This document shows positions 15,444-24,157 of a DNA stretch of 64,000 nt, in pieces. Position 1 is the stretch's first letter, and the number at the start of each line of letters is the position of its first letter. Location of the stretch: the NCBI RefSeq assembly GCF_001269655.1, contig NZ_LHVE01000015.1, positions 170,632 through 234,631 on the forward strand. The letters are read 5' to 3'. A model generated the notes under the pieces. The model saw nothing but the letters and a program-made list of their open reading frames with translations, ran no database searches and was not told the DNA's origin. The DNA is from Pseudomonas thivervalensis (lineage in GTDB: Bacteria; Pseudomonadota; Gammaproteobacteria; Pseudomonadales; Pseudomonadaceae). The translations under genes and the position numbers were made by a program.

Positions 15444-16082
15444 ATGCCCATCCTCGAGATCCGCCATCCGCTGATCAGACACAAACTCGGCCTGATGCGC
15501 CGCGCCGATATCAGCACGAAGAATTTCCGTGAACTGGCCCAGGAAGTCGGTGCCCTGCTCACCTACGAAGCCACCAAGGACCTGCCGCTGGAGTCCTATG
15601 AAATCGACGGCTGGGCCGGTACGGTCCAGGTCGAGAAAATCGCCGGCAAGAAAATCACCGTGGTGCCAATCCTGCGCGCCGGCATCGGCATGCTCGAGGG
15701 CGTCCTGAGCCTGATCCCGGGGGCCAAGGTCAGCGCCGTGGGCGTGGCTCGCAACGAGCAGACCCTGCAAGCGCACACCTACCTGGAAAAACTGGTACCG
15801 GAAATCGACGAGCGCCTGGCAATGATCATCGACCCGATGCTCGCCACCGGCAGCTCCATGGTCGCCACCATCGACCTGCTGAAAAAAGCCGGTTGCCGGG
15901 ACATCCGCGCCATGGTGTTGGTCGCGGCCCCCGAAGGCATCAAGGCCGTGCACGACGCCCACCCGGATGTGACCATCTACACCGCGTCCATCGACCAGAA
16001 ACTCAATGAGCATGGCTACATCATCCCGGGCCTGGGCGATGCCGGCGACAAGATCTTCGGCACCAAGCAGAAGGACGCTTGA
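15444..16082 (+). CDS. upp: Uracil phosphoribosyltransferase
   Basis: A 212-residue enzyme making UMP from uracil and PRPP. Start MPILEIRHPLIRHKLGLMRR, the PRPP-site stretch MIIDPMLATGSSMVATIDLL (about residues 129-148) and the uracil-binding end GYIIPGLGDAGDKIFGTK are diagnostic. ATG 15444 gives the family length; GGAG lies 9-12 bp upstream. Its TGA stop is separated by only 2 bp from the uraA start, so the two form a uracil uptake and salvage operon. Confidence 0.97.
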   Translation: MPILEIRHPLIRHKLGLMRRADISTKNFRELAQEVGALLTYEATKDLPLESYEIDGWAGTVQVEKIAGKKITVVPILRAGIGMLEGVLSLIPGAKVSAVGVARNEQTLQAHTYLEKLVPEIDERLAMIIDPMLATGSSMVATIDLLKKAGCRDIRAMVLVAAPEGIKAVHDAHPDVTIYTASIDQKLNEHGYIIPGLGDAGDKIFGTKQKDA

Positions 16083-16084
16083 GC

Positions 16085-17359
16085 ATGCAGGACGAGTTCA
16101 ACGATCCGCTCTGGCGCCAGGTCCTGTCCGGCGCACAGATGCTGTTCGTCGCCTTCGGCGCGCTGGTATTGATGCCGCTGATCACCGGGCTGGACCCTAA
16201 CGTGGCACTGTTCACCGCCGGCCTGGGGACGATCCTGTTCCAAGTCGTGACCGGACGCCAGGTGCCGGTCTTCCTGGCCTCGAGCTTTGCCTTCATCACC
16301 CCGATCATCCTCGCCAAGGGCCAGTTCGGCCTGGCCGCGACCATGGGCGGCGTGATGGCGGCGGGTTTCGTCTACACCTTTCTGGGCCTGGCGGTGAAGA
16401 TCAAGGGCACCGGGTTCATCGACCGGCTGCTGCCGCCGGTGGTGATTGGCCCGGTGATCATCTCCATCGGCCTGGCCATGGCGCCGATTGCCGCCAACAT
16501 GGCGATGGGCAAGGCCGGCGACGGCACCGAGCTGATTCATTATCAGACCGCGATGCTGATTTCGATGCCGGCCCTGCTCACCACCCTGATTGTCGCGGTG
16601 TTCGGCAAAGGCATCTTCCGCCTGGTGCCGATCATTTCCGGCGTGCTGGTGGGCTTCGCCATGGCGTTTTTCTTCGGCGTCGTGGACACCGCGAAAATCG
16701 CCGCCGCGCCATGGTTCGCCCTGCCGGCCTTCACCGCGCCGGAGTTCAACTGGCAGGCGATCCTGTTCATCGTACCGGTTGCCCTGGCGCCGGCCATCGA
16801 GCACATCGGCGGCGTGATTGCCGTGGGCAGTGTGACCGGCCGCGACTACCTGAAAAAACCCGGCCTGCACCGCACCTTGCTCGGTGACGGCATTGCCACC
16901 ACCGCAGCCGGCCTGTTCGGCGGCCCGCCAAACACCACCTACGCCGAAGTGACCGGCGCGGTGATGCTGACCAAGAACTACAACCCGAAGATCATGACCT
17001 GGGCGGCGATCTTTGCCATCAGCCTGGCGTTCATCGGCAAGTTCGGCGCGCTGCTGCAAAGCATCCCGGTACCGGTGATGGGAGGGATCCTGTGCCTGTT
17101 GTTCGGTTCGATCGCGGCGGTGGGCATGAACACGCTGATCCGCCACAAGATCGACCTGGGCGAGGCGCGCAACCTGGTGATCGTTTCAGTGACGCTGGTG
17201 TTTGGCATCGGCGGCGTGCTGGTGGGCACCGGCACCGGCCCGGACGACTTCGGCCTCAAAGGCATCGCGCTGTGCGCGGTGGTGGCGATTGCGCTGAACC
17301 TGCTGCTGCCGGGCAATGACGGCTGGAAGCAGAAGAAGGCGGATGAGCCGCTGCTGTAA
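16085..17359 (+). CDS. uraA: Uracil permease (nucleobase:cation symporter-2 family)
   Basis: A 424-residue inner-membrane protein with about 14 hydrophobic segments. NCS2 signatures: FLASSFAFITPIILAKGQ, the conserved acidic APAIEHIGGVIAVG segment, and GLFGGPPNTTYAEVTGAV. AAGGA within the end of upp lies 9 bp before ATG 16085; a TTG 6 bp upstream is less likely. It supplies uracil to the upstream upp product. A xanthine or other nucleobase substrate is possible, but linkage to upp favours uracil. Confidence 0.93.
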   Translation: MQDEFNDPLWRQVLSGAQMLFVAFGALVLMPLITGLDPNVALFTAGLGTILFQVVTGRQVPVFLASSFAFITPIILAKGQFGLAATMGGVMAAGFVYTFLGLAVKIKGTGFIDRLLPPVVIGPVIISIGLAMAPIAANMAMGKAGDGTELIHYQTAMLISMPALLTTLIVAVFGKGIFRLVPIISGVLVGFAMAFFFGVVDTAKIAAAPWFALPAFTAPEFNWQAILFIVPVALAPAIEHIGGVIAVGSVTGRDYLKKPGLHRTLLGDGIATTAAGLFGGPPNTTYAEVTGAVMLTKNYNPKIMTWAAIFAISLAFIGKFGALLQSIPVPVMGGILCLLFGSIAAVGMNTLIRHKIDLGEARNLVIVSVTLVFGIGGVLVGTGTGPDDFGLKGIALCAVVAIALNLLLPGNDGWKQKKADEPLL

Positions 17360-17375
17360 ATCAACCAGTACCTAA

Positions 17376-17468
17376 TGTGGCGAGGGAGCTTGCTCCCGCT
17401 GGACTGCGAAGCGGTCCCATTATTGATGGGCGCTTCGCACCCAAGCGGGAGCAAGCTCCCTCGCCACA
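17376..17468. repeat. REP pair (family 1)
   Basis: TGTGGCGAGG at 17376 and CCTCGCCACA ending at 17468, between the convergent uraA and hemH genes. The central region has its own short dyad around GACTGCGAAGCGGTC. Confidence 0.9.
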
Positions 17469-17476
17469 GGTTTGTA

Positions 17477-18502
17477 TTACAACGCTATAGGCGCCCGTTC
17501 GCAGAGGGTGCTCAACGCCTTCGCCCACTGCGGCTCATCATTGAGGCAAGGCACCAGCACCAACTCTTCCCCCCCGGCCTCGCGGAACTGCTCACGGCCG
17601 CGATCACCGATCTCCTCCAGGGTTTCAATGCAATCGGCGACAAACGCCGGGCACATCACCAACACTTTCTTCACGCCGCTTTTAGCCAGTTCCTCCAGCC
17701 GCGCCTCGGTGTAGGGTTCGATCCACTTGGCCCGCCCCAACCGCGACTGGAACGACACCGACCACTTGCCGTGCGCCAGTCCCATGCGTTGGGCGAACAG
17801 TTCTGCGGTGCGAATGCACTGCGCGCGGTAACAGGTCGCCATGACCTCCGGCGGCGCGTTCTTGCAGCAGTCGGCATCCTTGAAGCAATGAAACCCCGTC
17901 GGGTCGAGCTTGGTCAGGTGCCGCTCCGGCAAGCCGTGGAAACTCAACAACAGATGATCGTGTTCCTGCATCAGGTACGGCTTGGCGCTGGTCACCAAGG
18001 CGTCGAGGTATTCGGGCTGATCGTAGAACGGCTGGAGAATCGAGAACTGCACATTGAGTTTCTTTTCCCGCACGACCCGCTTGGCCTCTTCGATCACCGT
18101 GGTCACGGTGCTGTCAGCAAACTGCGGGTACAGCGGCGCCAACGTGATCTTCTTGTGACCTTGGCTCGCCAGTCGCACCAGCGCCGATTCAATGGACGGC
18201 TCGCCATAACGCATCGCCAGTTCCACCGGACCCTGGGTCCACTGCGCGATCATGGCCTGCTGCAGCCGGCGACTGAGCACCACCAGCGGCGATCCCTCCT
18301 GCCACCAGATCGAGGCGTAGGCATGGGCCGACTGCTCGGGACGCTTGATCAGGATCAGCGATACCAACAAGCGTCGCACCGGCCATGGCAGGTCGATGAC
18401 ATACGGATCCATCAGGAATTGATTGAGGTAGCGGCGCACATCGGCCACCGAGGTGGAGGCAGGCGAACCCAGATTCACCAGAAGCAACGCGTGATCGGTC
18501 AT
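17477..18502 (-). CDS. hemH: Ferrochelatase
   Basis: A 341-residue enzyme inserting Fe(II) into protoporphyrin IX, the last step of heme synthesis. MTDHALLLVNLGSPAS start, LLLSFHGLPERHL (catalytic His region, about residue 190), CYRAQC and VSFQSRLGRAKWIEPYT are diagnostic. ATG 18502 with AGGACG upstream gives the usual length. It lies 13 bp after the TIGR01777 gene, so the pair is an operon whose promoter region (19416-19611) is shared with a divergent flavoprotein gene and contains a LitR-like dyad. Because protoporphyrin IX is a photosensitiser, a light link is plausible. Confidence 0.96.
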   Translation of the reverse strand: MTDHALLLVNLGSPASTSVADVRRYLNQFLMDPYVIDLPWPVRRLLVSLILIKRPEQSAHAYASIWWQEGSPLVVLSRRLQQAMIAQWTQGPVELAMRYGEPSIESALVRLASQGHKKITLAPLYPQFADSTVTTVIEEAKRVVREKKLNVQFSILQPFYDQPEYLDALVTSAKPYLMQEHDHLLLSFHGLPERHLTKLDPTGFHCFKDADCCKNAPPEVMATCYRAQCIRTAELFAQRMGLAHGKWSVSFQSRLGRAKWIEPYTEARLEELAKSGVKKVLVMCPAFVADCIETLEEIGDRGREQFREAGGEELVLVPCLNDEPQWAKALSTLCERAPIAL

Positions 18503-18515
18503 GCAACGTCCTATT

Positions 18516-19415
18516 TCAAAGGCGGCTGGACAAGTCTTCCAAGGCCGCAGGCAAATCAGTGAAGCGGAATGTGAAACCCGCCGCCTGCAATCGGGCCGGC
18601 GTGGCGCGCTGGCCGCCGAGCAACAGCAAGGACAATTCCCCCAGCGTGACCTTGAGCACCAGCTCCGGCATCGGCACCACGGCCGGCCGATGCAAGACGC
18701 GCCCCAGGGCCTTGGCAAATTCGCGGTTGCGCACCGGGTTCGGCGCGCACGCATTATAAGGACCGCTGGCATCGCTGCGGTGCAGAAGAAAATCAATCAG
18801 GGCGATTTGATCGTCAATGTGGACCCACGGCATCCACTGCCGGCCATTGCCGATACGCCCGCCCAGCGCCAGTTTGAACGGCAGCAGCAGCCGCGACAAA
18901 AAGCCGCCCTCGGCAGACAGGACCAGGCCGGTGCGCACCAGCACCACGCGCAGGCCCAAAGCCTCGGCCCGTTGCGCGGTTTCTTCCCAGGCGATGCACA
19001 GTTGACTGGCGAAATCCTCGCTCACCGGTCCCGATGCCTCGGTCAACTCACGCTCGCCACCGTCGCCGTACCAGCCCACCGCAGACCCGGAAATCAATAC
19101 CTGCGGTTTCTGCTCGCAACGCTCCAGCCACGCCAGCAAAACTTCCGTCAAGGTGATGCGACTGCTCCACAACAACATCTTGCGCTTGTGGCTCCAGGGG
19201 CGATCGGCAATCGGGGCGCCAGCGAGGTTAATCACCGCATCCACCGGCCCATCGATTTCGTCGAGCCTGGCAACACCCCGCACCAAGGTCCCGCAAATTT
19301 TCACCACCTCTTCGGGGCGACGACTCCATACCGTCAAGCGATGTCCCTGCTGCAACCAGAGGCGGCAGAGCTGACGTCCGATCAAACCAGTACCGCCGGT
19401 CAGCAATATGTGCAT
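18516..19415 (-). CDS. TIGR01777-family NAD(P)-binding epimerase (YfcH-like)
   Basis: A 299-residue protein of the extended SDR superfamily. N-terminal MHILLTGGTGLIGRQLCRLW is the Gly-rich nucleotide-binding loop. Further motifs are DAVINLAGAPIADRPWSHKRK and LISGSAVGWYGDGGERELTE, followed by WMPWVHIDDQ and a C-terminal DUF1731-type domain (GELSLLLLGGQRATPARLQAAGF). Substrate unknown for the family. First gene of an operon with hemH; this pairing is common in pseudomonads to my knowledge. Confidence 0.9.
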   Translation of the reverse strand: MHILLTGGTGLIGRQLCRLWLQQGHRLTVWSRRPEEVVKICGTLVRGVARLDEIDGPVDAVINLAGAPIADRPWSHKRKMLLWSSRITLTEVLLAWLERCEQKPQVLISGSAVGWYGDGGERELTEASGPVSEDFASQLCIAWEETAQRAEALGLRVVLVRTGLVLSAEGGFLSRLLLPFKLALGGRIGNGRQWMPWVHIDDQIALIDFLLHRSDASGPYNACAPNPVRNREFAKALGRVLHRPAVVPMPELVLKVTLGELSLLLLGGQRATPARLQAAGFTFRFTDLPAALEDLSSRL

Positions 19416-19508
19416 GAGATGTTCCTCGCATCGCGTTTTACCCGGCCCATTAGTCTATTTTTATAGGTAGGGATTTTTCGTATCGGACAGGGTCTGTGTT
19501 TAACAATA

Positions 19509-19521
19509 GGACAACCTGTCC
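19509..19521. promoter_or_regulatory. GGACA-N3-TGTCC dyad in the divergent epimerase/flavoprotein region
   Basis: GGACAACCTGTCC is a perfect dyad of 5-bp arms, about 95 bp from the epimerase start and 90 bp from the flavoprotein start. A related half site (GGACAGGGTCTGT) lies about 15 bp to the left. It may be a second operator besides the TGTACA-type site at 19541. No regulator is identified. Confidence 0.35.
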
Positions 19522-19540
19522 AAACACGAACGGTAAAACC

Positions 19541-19586
19541 TATACCAAAAACCCGAATTGTACAGGTTTAAACGACGGCGTAGTCT
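19541..19586 (+). promoter_or_regulatory. LitR-type operator and candidate promoter of the flavoprotein gene
   Basis: TATACC-N12-TGTACA at 19541-19564 differs by one base from TRTACA-N12-TGTAYA, the pattern I recall for class II LitR of P. putida. A candidate -35 TTGTAC (19558-19563) and -10 TAGTCT (19581-19586) are 17 bp apart, so the right half site overlaps the -35 as a repressor site would. A further TGTACA overlaps the -10 end at 19586-19591. The regulator gene is 2 kb downstream. Confidence 0.5.
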
Positions 19587-19611
19587 GTACAGAAAGGTAA
19601 ACGAGGCCCTT

Positions 19612-20598
19612 ATGACTGTACCTATCGCAATCATCGGCACCGGCATCGCCGGACTTTCAGCCGCCCAGGCCCTGACGGAGGCCGGGCATGTCGTCCAACT
19701 CTTCGATAAAAGCCATGGCAGTGGCGGGCGCATGTCCAGCAAGCGCAGCGACGCCGGCGCACTGGACATGGGCGCGCAATACTTCACTGCGCGCGACCGC
19801 CGCTTTGTCACGGAGGTCCAGCGCTGGCAAGCCAACGGCTGGGCCGCGGAATGGAACCCGCAGCTCTACAACTTCCAGAACGGGCAACTGAGCCCATCGC
19901 CGGACGAGCAGACGCGTTGGGTCGGCACCCCGCGCATGAGCGCCATCACCCGGGCCTTGCTCGACACGTTGCAAGTGCAGTTTTCCTGCCGGATCACCGA
20001 GGTGTACCGCGGTCAGGAACACTGGCATCTGCAGGACGCGGAAGGTTTCACCCACGGCCCCTTCGGCCAAGTGGTGATCGCCACGCCCGCCCCCCAGGCC
20101 ACGGCATTGCTGGCCGCCGTACCGAAATTGGCCGCAGTGGCCGCTGGCGTGAAGATGGACCCGACCTGGGCTGTGGCGCTGGCTTTCGAAACACCGCTGG
20201 ATACGCCCATGGAAGGCTGCTTTGTGCAGGACAGTCCGCTCGACTGGCTGGCGCGCAACCGCAGCAAACCGGGGCGCGACAGCAAGCTCGACACCTGGGT
20301 ACTGCACGCCACCAGCGACTGGAGCCGGCAGCACATCGACCTGTCCAAGGAAGCGGTGATCGAACACTTGCACGGCGCCTTCGCCGAACTGCTGCACAGC
20401 GCGATGCCCGCACCGAGCTTCAGCGTGGCCCATCGCTGGCTCTACGCCCGCCCCGCCGGCAGCCACGAGTGGGGCGCCTTGGCCGATGCCGACCTGGGCC
20501 TGTATGTGTGCGGCGACTGGTGCCTGTCCGGCCGGGTCGAAGGTGCGTGGCTCAGCGGCCAGGAGGCTGCACGCCGCCTGCATGCGAGCCTGCAGTAG
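19612..20598 (+). CDS. Renalase-like FAD-dependent oxidoreductase
   Basis: A 328-residue cytoplasmic flavoprotein. The FAD-binding motif IAIIGTGIAGLSAAQALTEAG is at residues 4-24, followed by SHGSGGRMSSKR and DMGAQYFTARDRRF, as in renalase/amine-oxidoreductase-like proteins. The C terminus carries LYVCGDWCLSGRVEGAWLSGQEAA, the second FAD-contact block. Known bacterial renalases oxidise isomeric dihydro-NAD(P); whether this one does is inference. ATG 19612 with GAGG upstream is chosen over an open extension to 19558 that covers the promoter. A LitR-like operator precedes it, placing it in the probable light-response block. Confidence 0.82.
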   Translation: MTVPIAIIGTGIAGLSAAQALTEAGHVVQLFDKSHGSGGRMSSKRSDAGALDMGAQYFTARDRRFVTEVQRWQANGWAAEWNPQLYNFQNGQLSPSPDEQTRWVGTPRMSAITRALLDTLQVQFSCRITEVYRGQEHWHLQDAEGFTHGPFGQVVIATPAPQATALLAAVPKLAAVAAGVKMDPTWAVALAFETPLDTPMEGCFVQDSPLDWLARNRSKPGRDSKLDTWVLHATSDWSRQHIDLSKEAVIEHLHGAFAELLHSAMPAPSFSVAHRWLYARPAGSHEWGALADADLGLYVCGDWCLSGRVEGAWLSGQEAARRLHASLQ

Positions 20599-20691
20599 AT
20601 CGCGTCACCCATCGCTCTTCGCTGCTGTCGAACGAGACAGCAGCCTGCCTGCGACACACCCTGGCGTCGCCCAGTTCCTCTGCAAATCCGG

Positions 20692-20752
20692 TTGACTTGT
20701 GCTCGTTCGGACCTATGATGAAAATATTGTACAGAAATATAAATCTGTACAA
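20692..20752 (+). promoter_or_regulatory. Promoter with perfect TGTACA-N12-TGTACA operator (LitR type)
   Basis: TTGACT (20692-20697) and TATGAT (20714-20719) are spaced 16 bp and form a good sigma-70 promoter. Just downstream, TTGTACAGA at 20727-20735 and TCTGTACAA at 20744-20752 form a perfect dyad; the TGTACA hexamers are exactly 12 bp apart. A protein bound here would cover the transcription start. The operon it controls contains the LitR-like regulator itself and photolyase. Confidence 0.7.
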
Positions 20753-20774
20753 GATTAATCCTTAGAGGTCGCCC

Positions 20775-21737
20775 ATGCCCCATGCAGCCATCGCCAAACC
20801 CAGAATCGCCATCAGCGCCTGTCTGATGGGTGCTGAAGTTCGCTTCAACGGCGGGCACAAGCAATCGCCGCTGTGCAGCCGCACCCTCATCGATTATTTC
20901 GACTTCGTGCCGGTGTGTCCCGAAGTCGCCATTGGCCTGGGCATTCCCCGGGAGCCGATTCGGCTGGTAGGCGACCTCAAACACCCCGAGGCACTCGGTA
21001 CGGTGAATCGCGGCCTCAACGTGACCCGGCCATTGGCCGACTACGGGCAGCAGATGGCCGGAGAACTGGATGACATCTGCGGCTACATCTTCATGCAGAA
21101 ATCGCCGTCCTGCGGTCTGGAGCGGGTCAAGGTCTACGACCACAACGGCGTGACCCAGGACGGCGGCGGACGCGGCATCTATGCCCAGGCCTTCTGCGAA
21201 CGCCATCCCGACCTGCCGGTGGAGGAAGACGGTCGCCTCAACGATCCGGTGCTGCGGGAGAACTTCCTGACCCGGGTGTTTGCCTATGCCGCCTGGCAAC
21301 CGTTGCGCCGCCAGGGCCTGACCCGTCGCGACCTGATCGAATTCCACTCACGCTACAAATACCTGCTCATGGCCCACAACCCGGAGCAGTACAAGGCCTT
21401 GGGCAAACAGCTGGGCAACATGGGCAAGGCCGACCCCAATGAGCTGGGCCCACGTTATTTCAGCGCATTGATGGCCGCCTTGAAAAAATGCGCCACCCGC
21501 CGCACCCACACCAATGTGCTGCAACACCTGAGCGGATATCTCAAGCGCGCCATCGACGCCGAGGACAAGCAGGAGGTACAGCACCTCATCGGCCAGTATC
21601 GCCTCGGCATCGTCCCGTTGGTGGTGCCGCTGACGTTGCTCAAGCATCACCTGCGCCAGCACCCCGACCCTTATCTGGCACAGCAGGTCTACCTGCAACC
21701 GCACCCGGAAAACCTCAGTTTGAGAAACGCGATCTAA
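20775..21737 (+). CDS. DUF523 and DUF1722 domain protein (YbgA-like)
   Basis: A 320-residue protein. The N-terminal DUF523 (residues about 10-150) has ISACLMGAEVRFNGGHKQS, CPEVAIGLGIPREPIRLV and the Cys motif FMQKSPSCGLERVKVYD. The C-terminal DUF1722 (about 190-310) has YKYLLMAHNPEQYKALGKQLG and is seen in E. coli YbgA, which is encoded beside phr. First gene of the operon after the LitR-type operator, with AGAGGTCGCCC before the ATG. Its stop codon overlaps the ATG of the regulator gene (TAATG). The biochemical role is unproven, but association with photolyase recurs in proteobacteria. Confidence 0.9.
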   Translation: MPHAAIAKPRIAISACLMGAEVRFNGGHKQSPLCSRTLIDYFDFVPVCPEVAIGLGIPREPIRLVGDLKHPEALGTVNRGLNVTRPLADYGQQMAGELDDICGYIFMQKSPSCGLERVKVYDHNGVTQDGGGRGIYAQAFCERHPDLPVEEDGRLNDPVLRENFLTRVFAYAAWQPLRRQGLTRRDLIEFHSRYKYLLMAHNPEQYKALGKQLGNMGKADPNELGPRYFSALMAALKKCATRRTHTNVLQHLSGYLKRAIDAEDKQEVQHLIGQYRLGIVPLVVPLTLLKHHLRQHPDPYLAQQVYLQPHPENLSLRNAI

Positions 21738-22684
21738 TGAAGAACGACCCCGACGCCAGCGCCCGCGAAGACCTGGGGGCCGATTTTGCCAAGGCCTTGG
21801 CCCAAGGCTGGCTGCCTATCCGCGAAGTCGCCCGGCAGACCGGTGTCAACGCCATCACGCTACGGGCCTGGGAGCGCCGGTACGGCCTGATCGTGCCGCA
21901 CCGTACGCCCAAGGGCCATCGACTGTTCAATGCCGAGCATGTGCAACGGATCCTGAGCATCCTCACCTGGATCGACCGTGGCGTAGCGGTGAGCAAGATC
22001 AAGCCACTGCTGGACACTCCGCCGCTGCCGACCGAGCCCGCACAACCGCCGGAGAACGACTGGCAGCGTCAGCGCCACACCTTGGCGCTGGCGGTGACGC
22101 AACTGGCCGAGCGGCAGATCGATGACCTGGTCAACCAGGCGATGGCGCTGTATCCGCCCTGGACCGTGTGCGAGCAATTGCTCCTGCCGTTGCTGGCCGA
22201 GCTGCACCTGCGCTGGCAAGGCCAGTTCGGTGCGCAGTTGGAGCGGGTCTTCCTGTATTCGTGGATGCGCAGCAAATTCGGCAGCCGGGTCTATCACAAC
22301 AACCGTCAACTGCGCGGCCCGCCCCTGTTGCTGGTCAACCATTCAGACCTGCCCCAGGAGCCACACCTGTGGCTCACCGCCTGGCTGGCCAGCAGTGCCG
22401 ACTGCCCAGTGGAAGTGTTCGACAACGCGCTACCGGCGGGTGAACTGGCCCTGGCGGTCGAGCGCCTCAACGCCCGTGGTGTGCTGCTCTATTCCAGCCA
22501 CGCCATCAACCTGTCCCAACTGCCCAGGCTGCTCAGCGGAATCGCTTGCCCGATTATCATTGCCGGCCCGGCCGCGTCGATTCACCACGCCCGGTTATCC
22601 ACGGACGCCTCGATGATCGAGGTGTCCTGGGCCGAAGACCCGCTATCGGCTCACCGTGAACTGAGCCACAGAGAACTCCTTTAG
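21737..22684 (+). CDS. MerR-family regulator, class II LitR/CarH-like
   Basis: A 315-residue transcription factor. The N-terminal MerR helix-turn-helix is at about residues 26-95 (LPIREVARQTGVNAITLRAWERRYGL, PKGHRLF). A helical domain follows, then a B12-domain-like Rossmann region from about 195. At the place of the cobalamin motif E/D-x-H-x-x-G it has E208-P-H210-L-W-L213, so the last Gly is missing, typical of proteins that do not use B12 in the standard way. It overlaps the upstream gene by 1 bp, abuts photolyase, and is probably autoregulated through the TGTACA dyad at 20728. Class II LitR proteins respond to light through a partner LOV protein; none is encoded in the window. Confidence 0.85.
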   Translation: MKNDPDASAREDLGADFAKALAQGWLPIREVARQTGVNAITLRAWERRYGLIVPHRTPKGHRLFNAEHVQRILSILTWIDRGVAVSKIKPLLDTPPLPTEPAQPPENDWQRQRHTLALAVTQLAERQIDDLVNQAMALYPPWTVCEQLLLPLLAELHLRWQGQFGAQLERVFLYSWMRSKFGSRVYHNNRQLRGPPLLLVNHSDLPQEPHLWLTAWLASSADCPVEVFDNALPAGELALAVERLNARGVLLYSSHAINLSQLPRLLSGIACPIIIAGPAASIHHARLSTDASMIEVSWAEDPLSAHRELSHRELL

Positions 22685-24157
22685 ATGGTAAACAGCATGC
22701 AACTGATCTGGCTGCGCAGCGACCTGCGCCTGCGCGATAACACCGCCCTGGCGGCCGCCGCAGTCCAAGGCCCCTGCGTGGCGGTGTATCTGACCAGCCC
22801 CGGGCAGTGGCGTGACCATGACGACGCCCCGTGCAAGATCGATTTCTGGCTGCGCAACCTCGGCGCATTGAGCGCGGCCCTGGATGAATTGAACATCCCG
22901 CTCTTGATCCGCGAGGCAGCGCACTGGCACCAGGCGCCGCACGTGCTGCTCAAGCTATCTTGCGAACTGAATATCGGTGCCGTGCATGTCAACGAAGAGT
23001 ACGGCGTGAATGAAACGCGACACGACGCCGAGGTCGCCCGCGCATTGAATGATCAGGGCATCGAGTTTCACAGTCACCTCGACCAACTGCTGTTCAAGCC
23101 CGGCAGCGTACTGACCAAGACCGGCAATTATTTCCAGGTGTTCAGTCAGTTCCGCAAGGTCTGCTACAACCGTCTGCATTTCTCGTTGCCGAGCCTGGTC
23201 GCCACCCCGCTGCGGCAGGCTTCCACCGGCATTGTCCGCGATCCGGTGCCGAAACAAGTCGATGGATTCGCCCCACCCAGCGAAACACTGCGCGCTCTCT
23301 GGCCTGCCGGAGAAAGCGAAGCCCAACGGCGCCTGGACAGTTTTGTCGACCAGCACCTCGACGACTACCAGCACGAACGTGACTTCCCGGCCCGACCCGG
23401 CACCAGCCAGCTCTCGGCCTACCTGGCGGCCGGGGTGGTGTCGCCACGTCAGTGCCTGCATGCCGCGCTGCAAGCCAACCAAGGAGAATTCGAAAGCGGA
23501 AGTGCCGGAGCCGTGACCTGGATCAATGAATTACTCTGGCGCGAGTTCTATAAACACATTCTGGTGGGCTATCCACGCGTATCGCGCCATCGCGCGTTCC
23601 GCCCGGAAACCGAGGCGCTGGCATGGCGCAAGGCCCCCGCCGAACTGGAAGCCTGGAAGCAAGCACGCACCGGCCTGCCGATCATCGATGCGGCCATGCG
23701 TCAATTGCTGGAGACCGGCTGGATGCATAACCGCTTACGGATGGTCGTGGCCATGTTCTTGACCAAGAACCTGCTGATCGATTGGCGCGAGGGCGAGCGC
23801 TTTTTCATGCAGCACCTGATCGACGGCGACCTGGCCGCCAACAATGGCGGTTGGCAGTGGAGCGCCTCCACCGGCACCGACTCGGCGCCTTGGTTTCGGA
23901 TCTTCAATCCCTTGAGCCAGTCGGAGAAATTTGACCCCGAGGGCCTGTTCATCAAGTACTGGCTGCCTGAACTGAACGATCTGGATAGGCAACAGGTCCA
24001 TAGCCCAAATACCCAAGGCGGCTTGTTTGGCGCAGTGGATTATCCGGCACCGATCGTCGATTTGCGCGAGTCCAGGGCGCGGGCGCTGACAGCGTTCAGA
24101 AACCTGCCGGCGCGAAAGGACGTAGCCACAGAAGGGGTGGGCGATCAGCGAACATAA
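22685..24157 (+). CDS. phrB: Deoxyribodipyrimidine photolyase
   Basis: A 490-residue flavoprotein that repairs cyclobutane pyrimidine dimers in DNA using blue light. An N-terminal antenna domain (MQLIWLRSDLRLRDNTALAAA) is followed by the FAD-binding domain: TSQLSAYLAAGVVSPRQCL, INELLWREFYKHILVGYP, LPIIDAAMRQLLETGWMHNRLRMVVAMFLTKNLLIDWREGERFF, and NGGWQWSASTGTDSAPWFRIFNP. ATG 22685 directly follows the regulator stop; the second Met at 22697 (MQLIW) is the more usual family start and may be the true one. Last clear member of the operon starting at 20775. Confidence 0.96.
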   Translation: MVNSMQLIWLRSDLRLRDNTALAAAAVQGPCVAVYLTSPGQWRDHDDAPCKIDFWLRNLGALSAALDELNIPLLIREAAHWHQAPHVLLKLSCELNIGAVHVNEEYGVNETRHDAEVARALNDQGIEFHSHLDQLLFKPGSVLTKTGNYFQVFSQFRKVCYNRLHFSLPSLVATPLRQASTGIVRDPVPKQVDGFAPPSETLRALWPAGESEAQRRLDSFVDQHLDDYQHERDFPARPGTSQLSAYLAAGVVSPRQCLHAALQANQGEFESGSAGAVTWINELLWREFYKHILVGYPRVSRHRAFRPETEALAWRKAPAELEAWKQARTGLPIIDAAMRQLLETGWMHNRLRMVVAMFLTKNLLIDWREGERFFMQHLIDGDLAANNGGWQWSASTGTDSAPWFRIFNPLSQSEKFDPEGLFIKYWLPELNDLDRQQVHSPNTQGGLFGAVDYPAPIVDLRESRARALTAFRNLPARKDVATEGVGDQRT

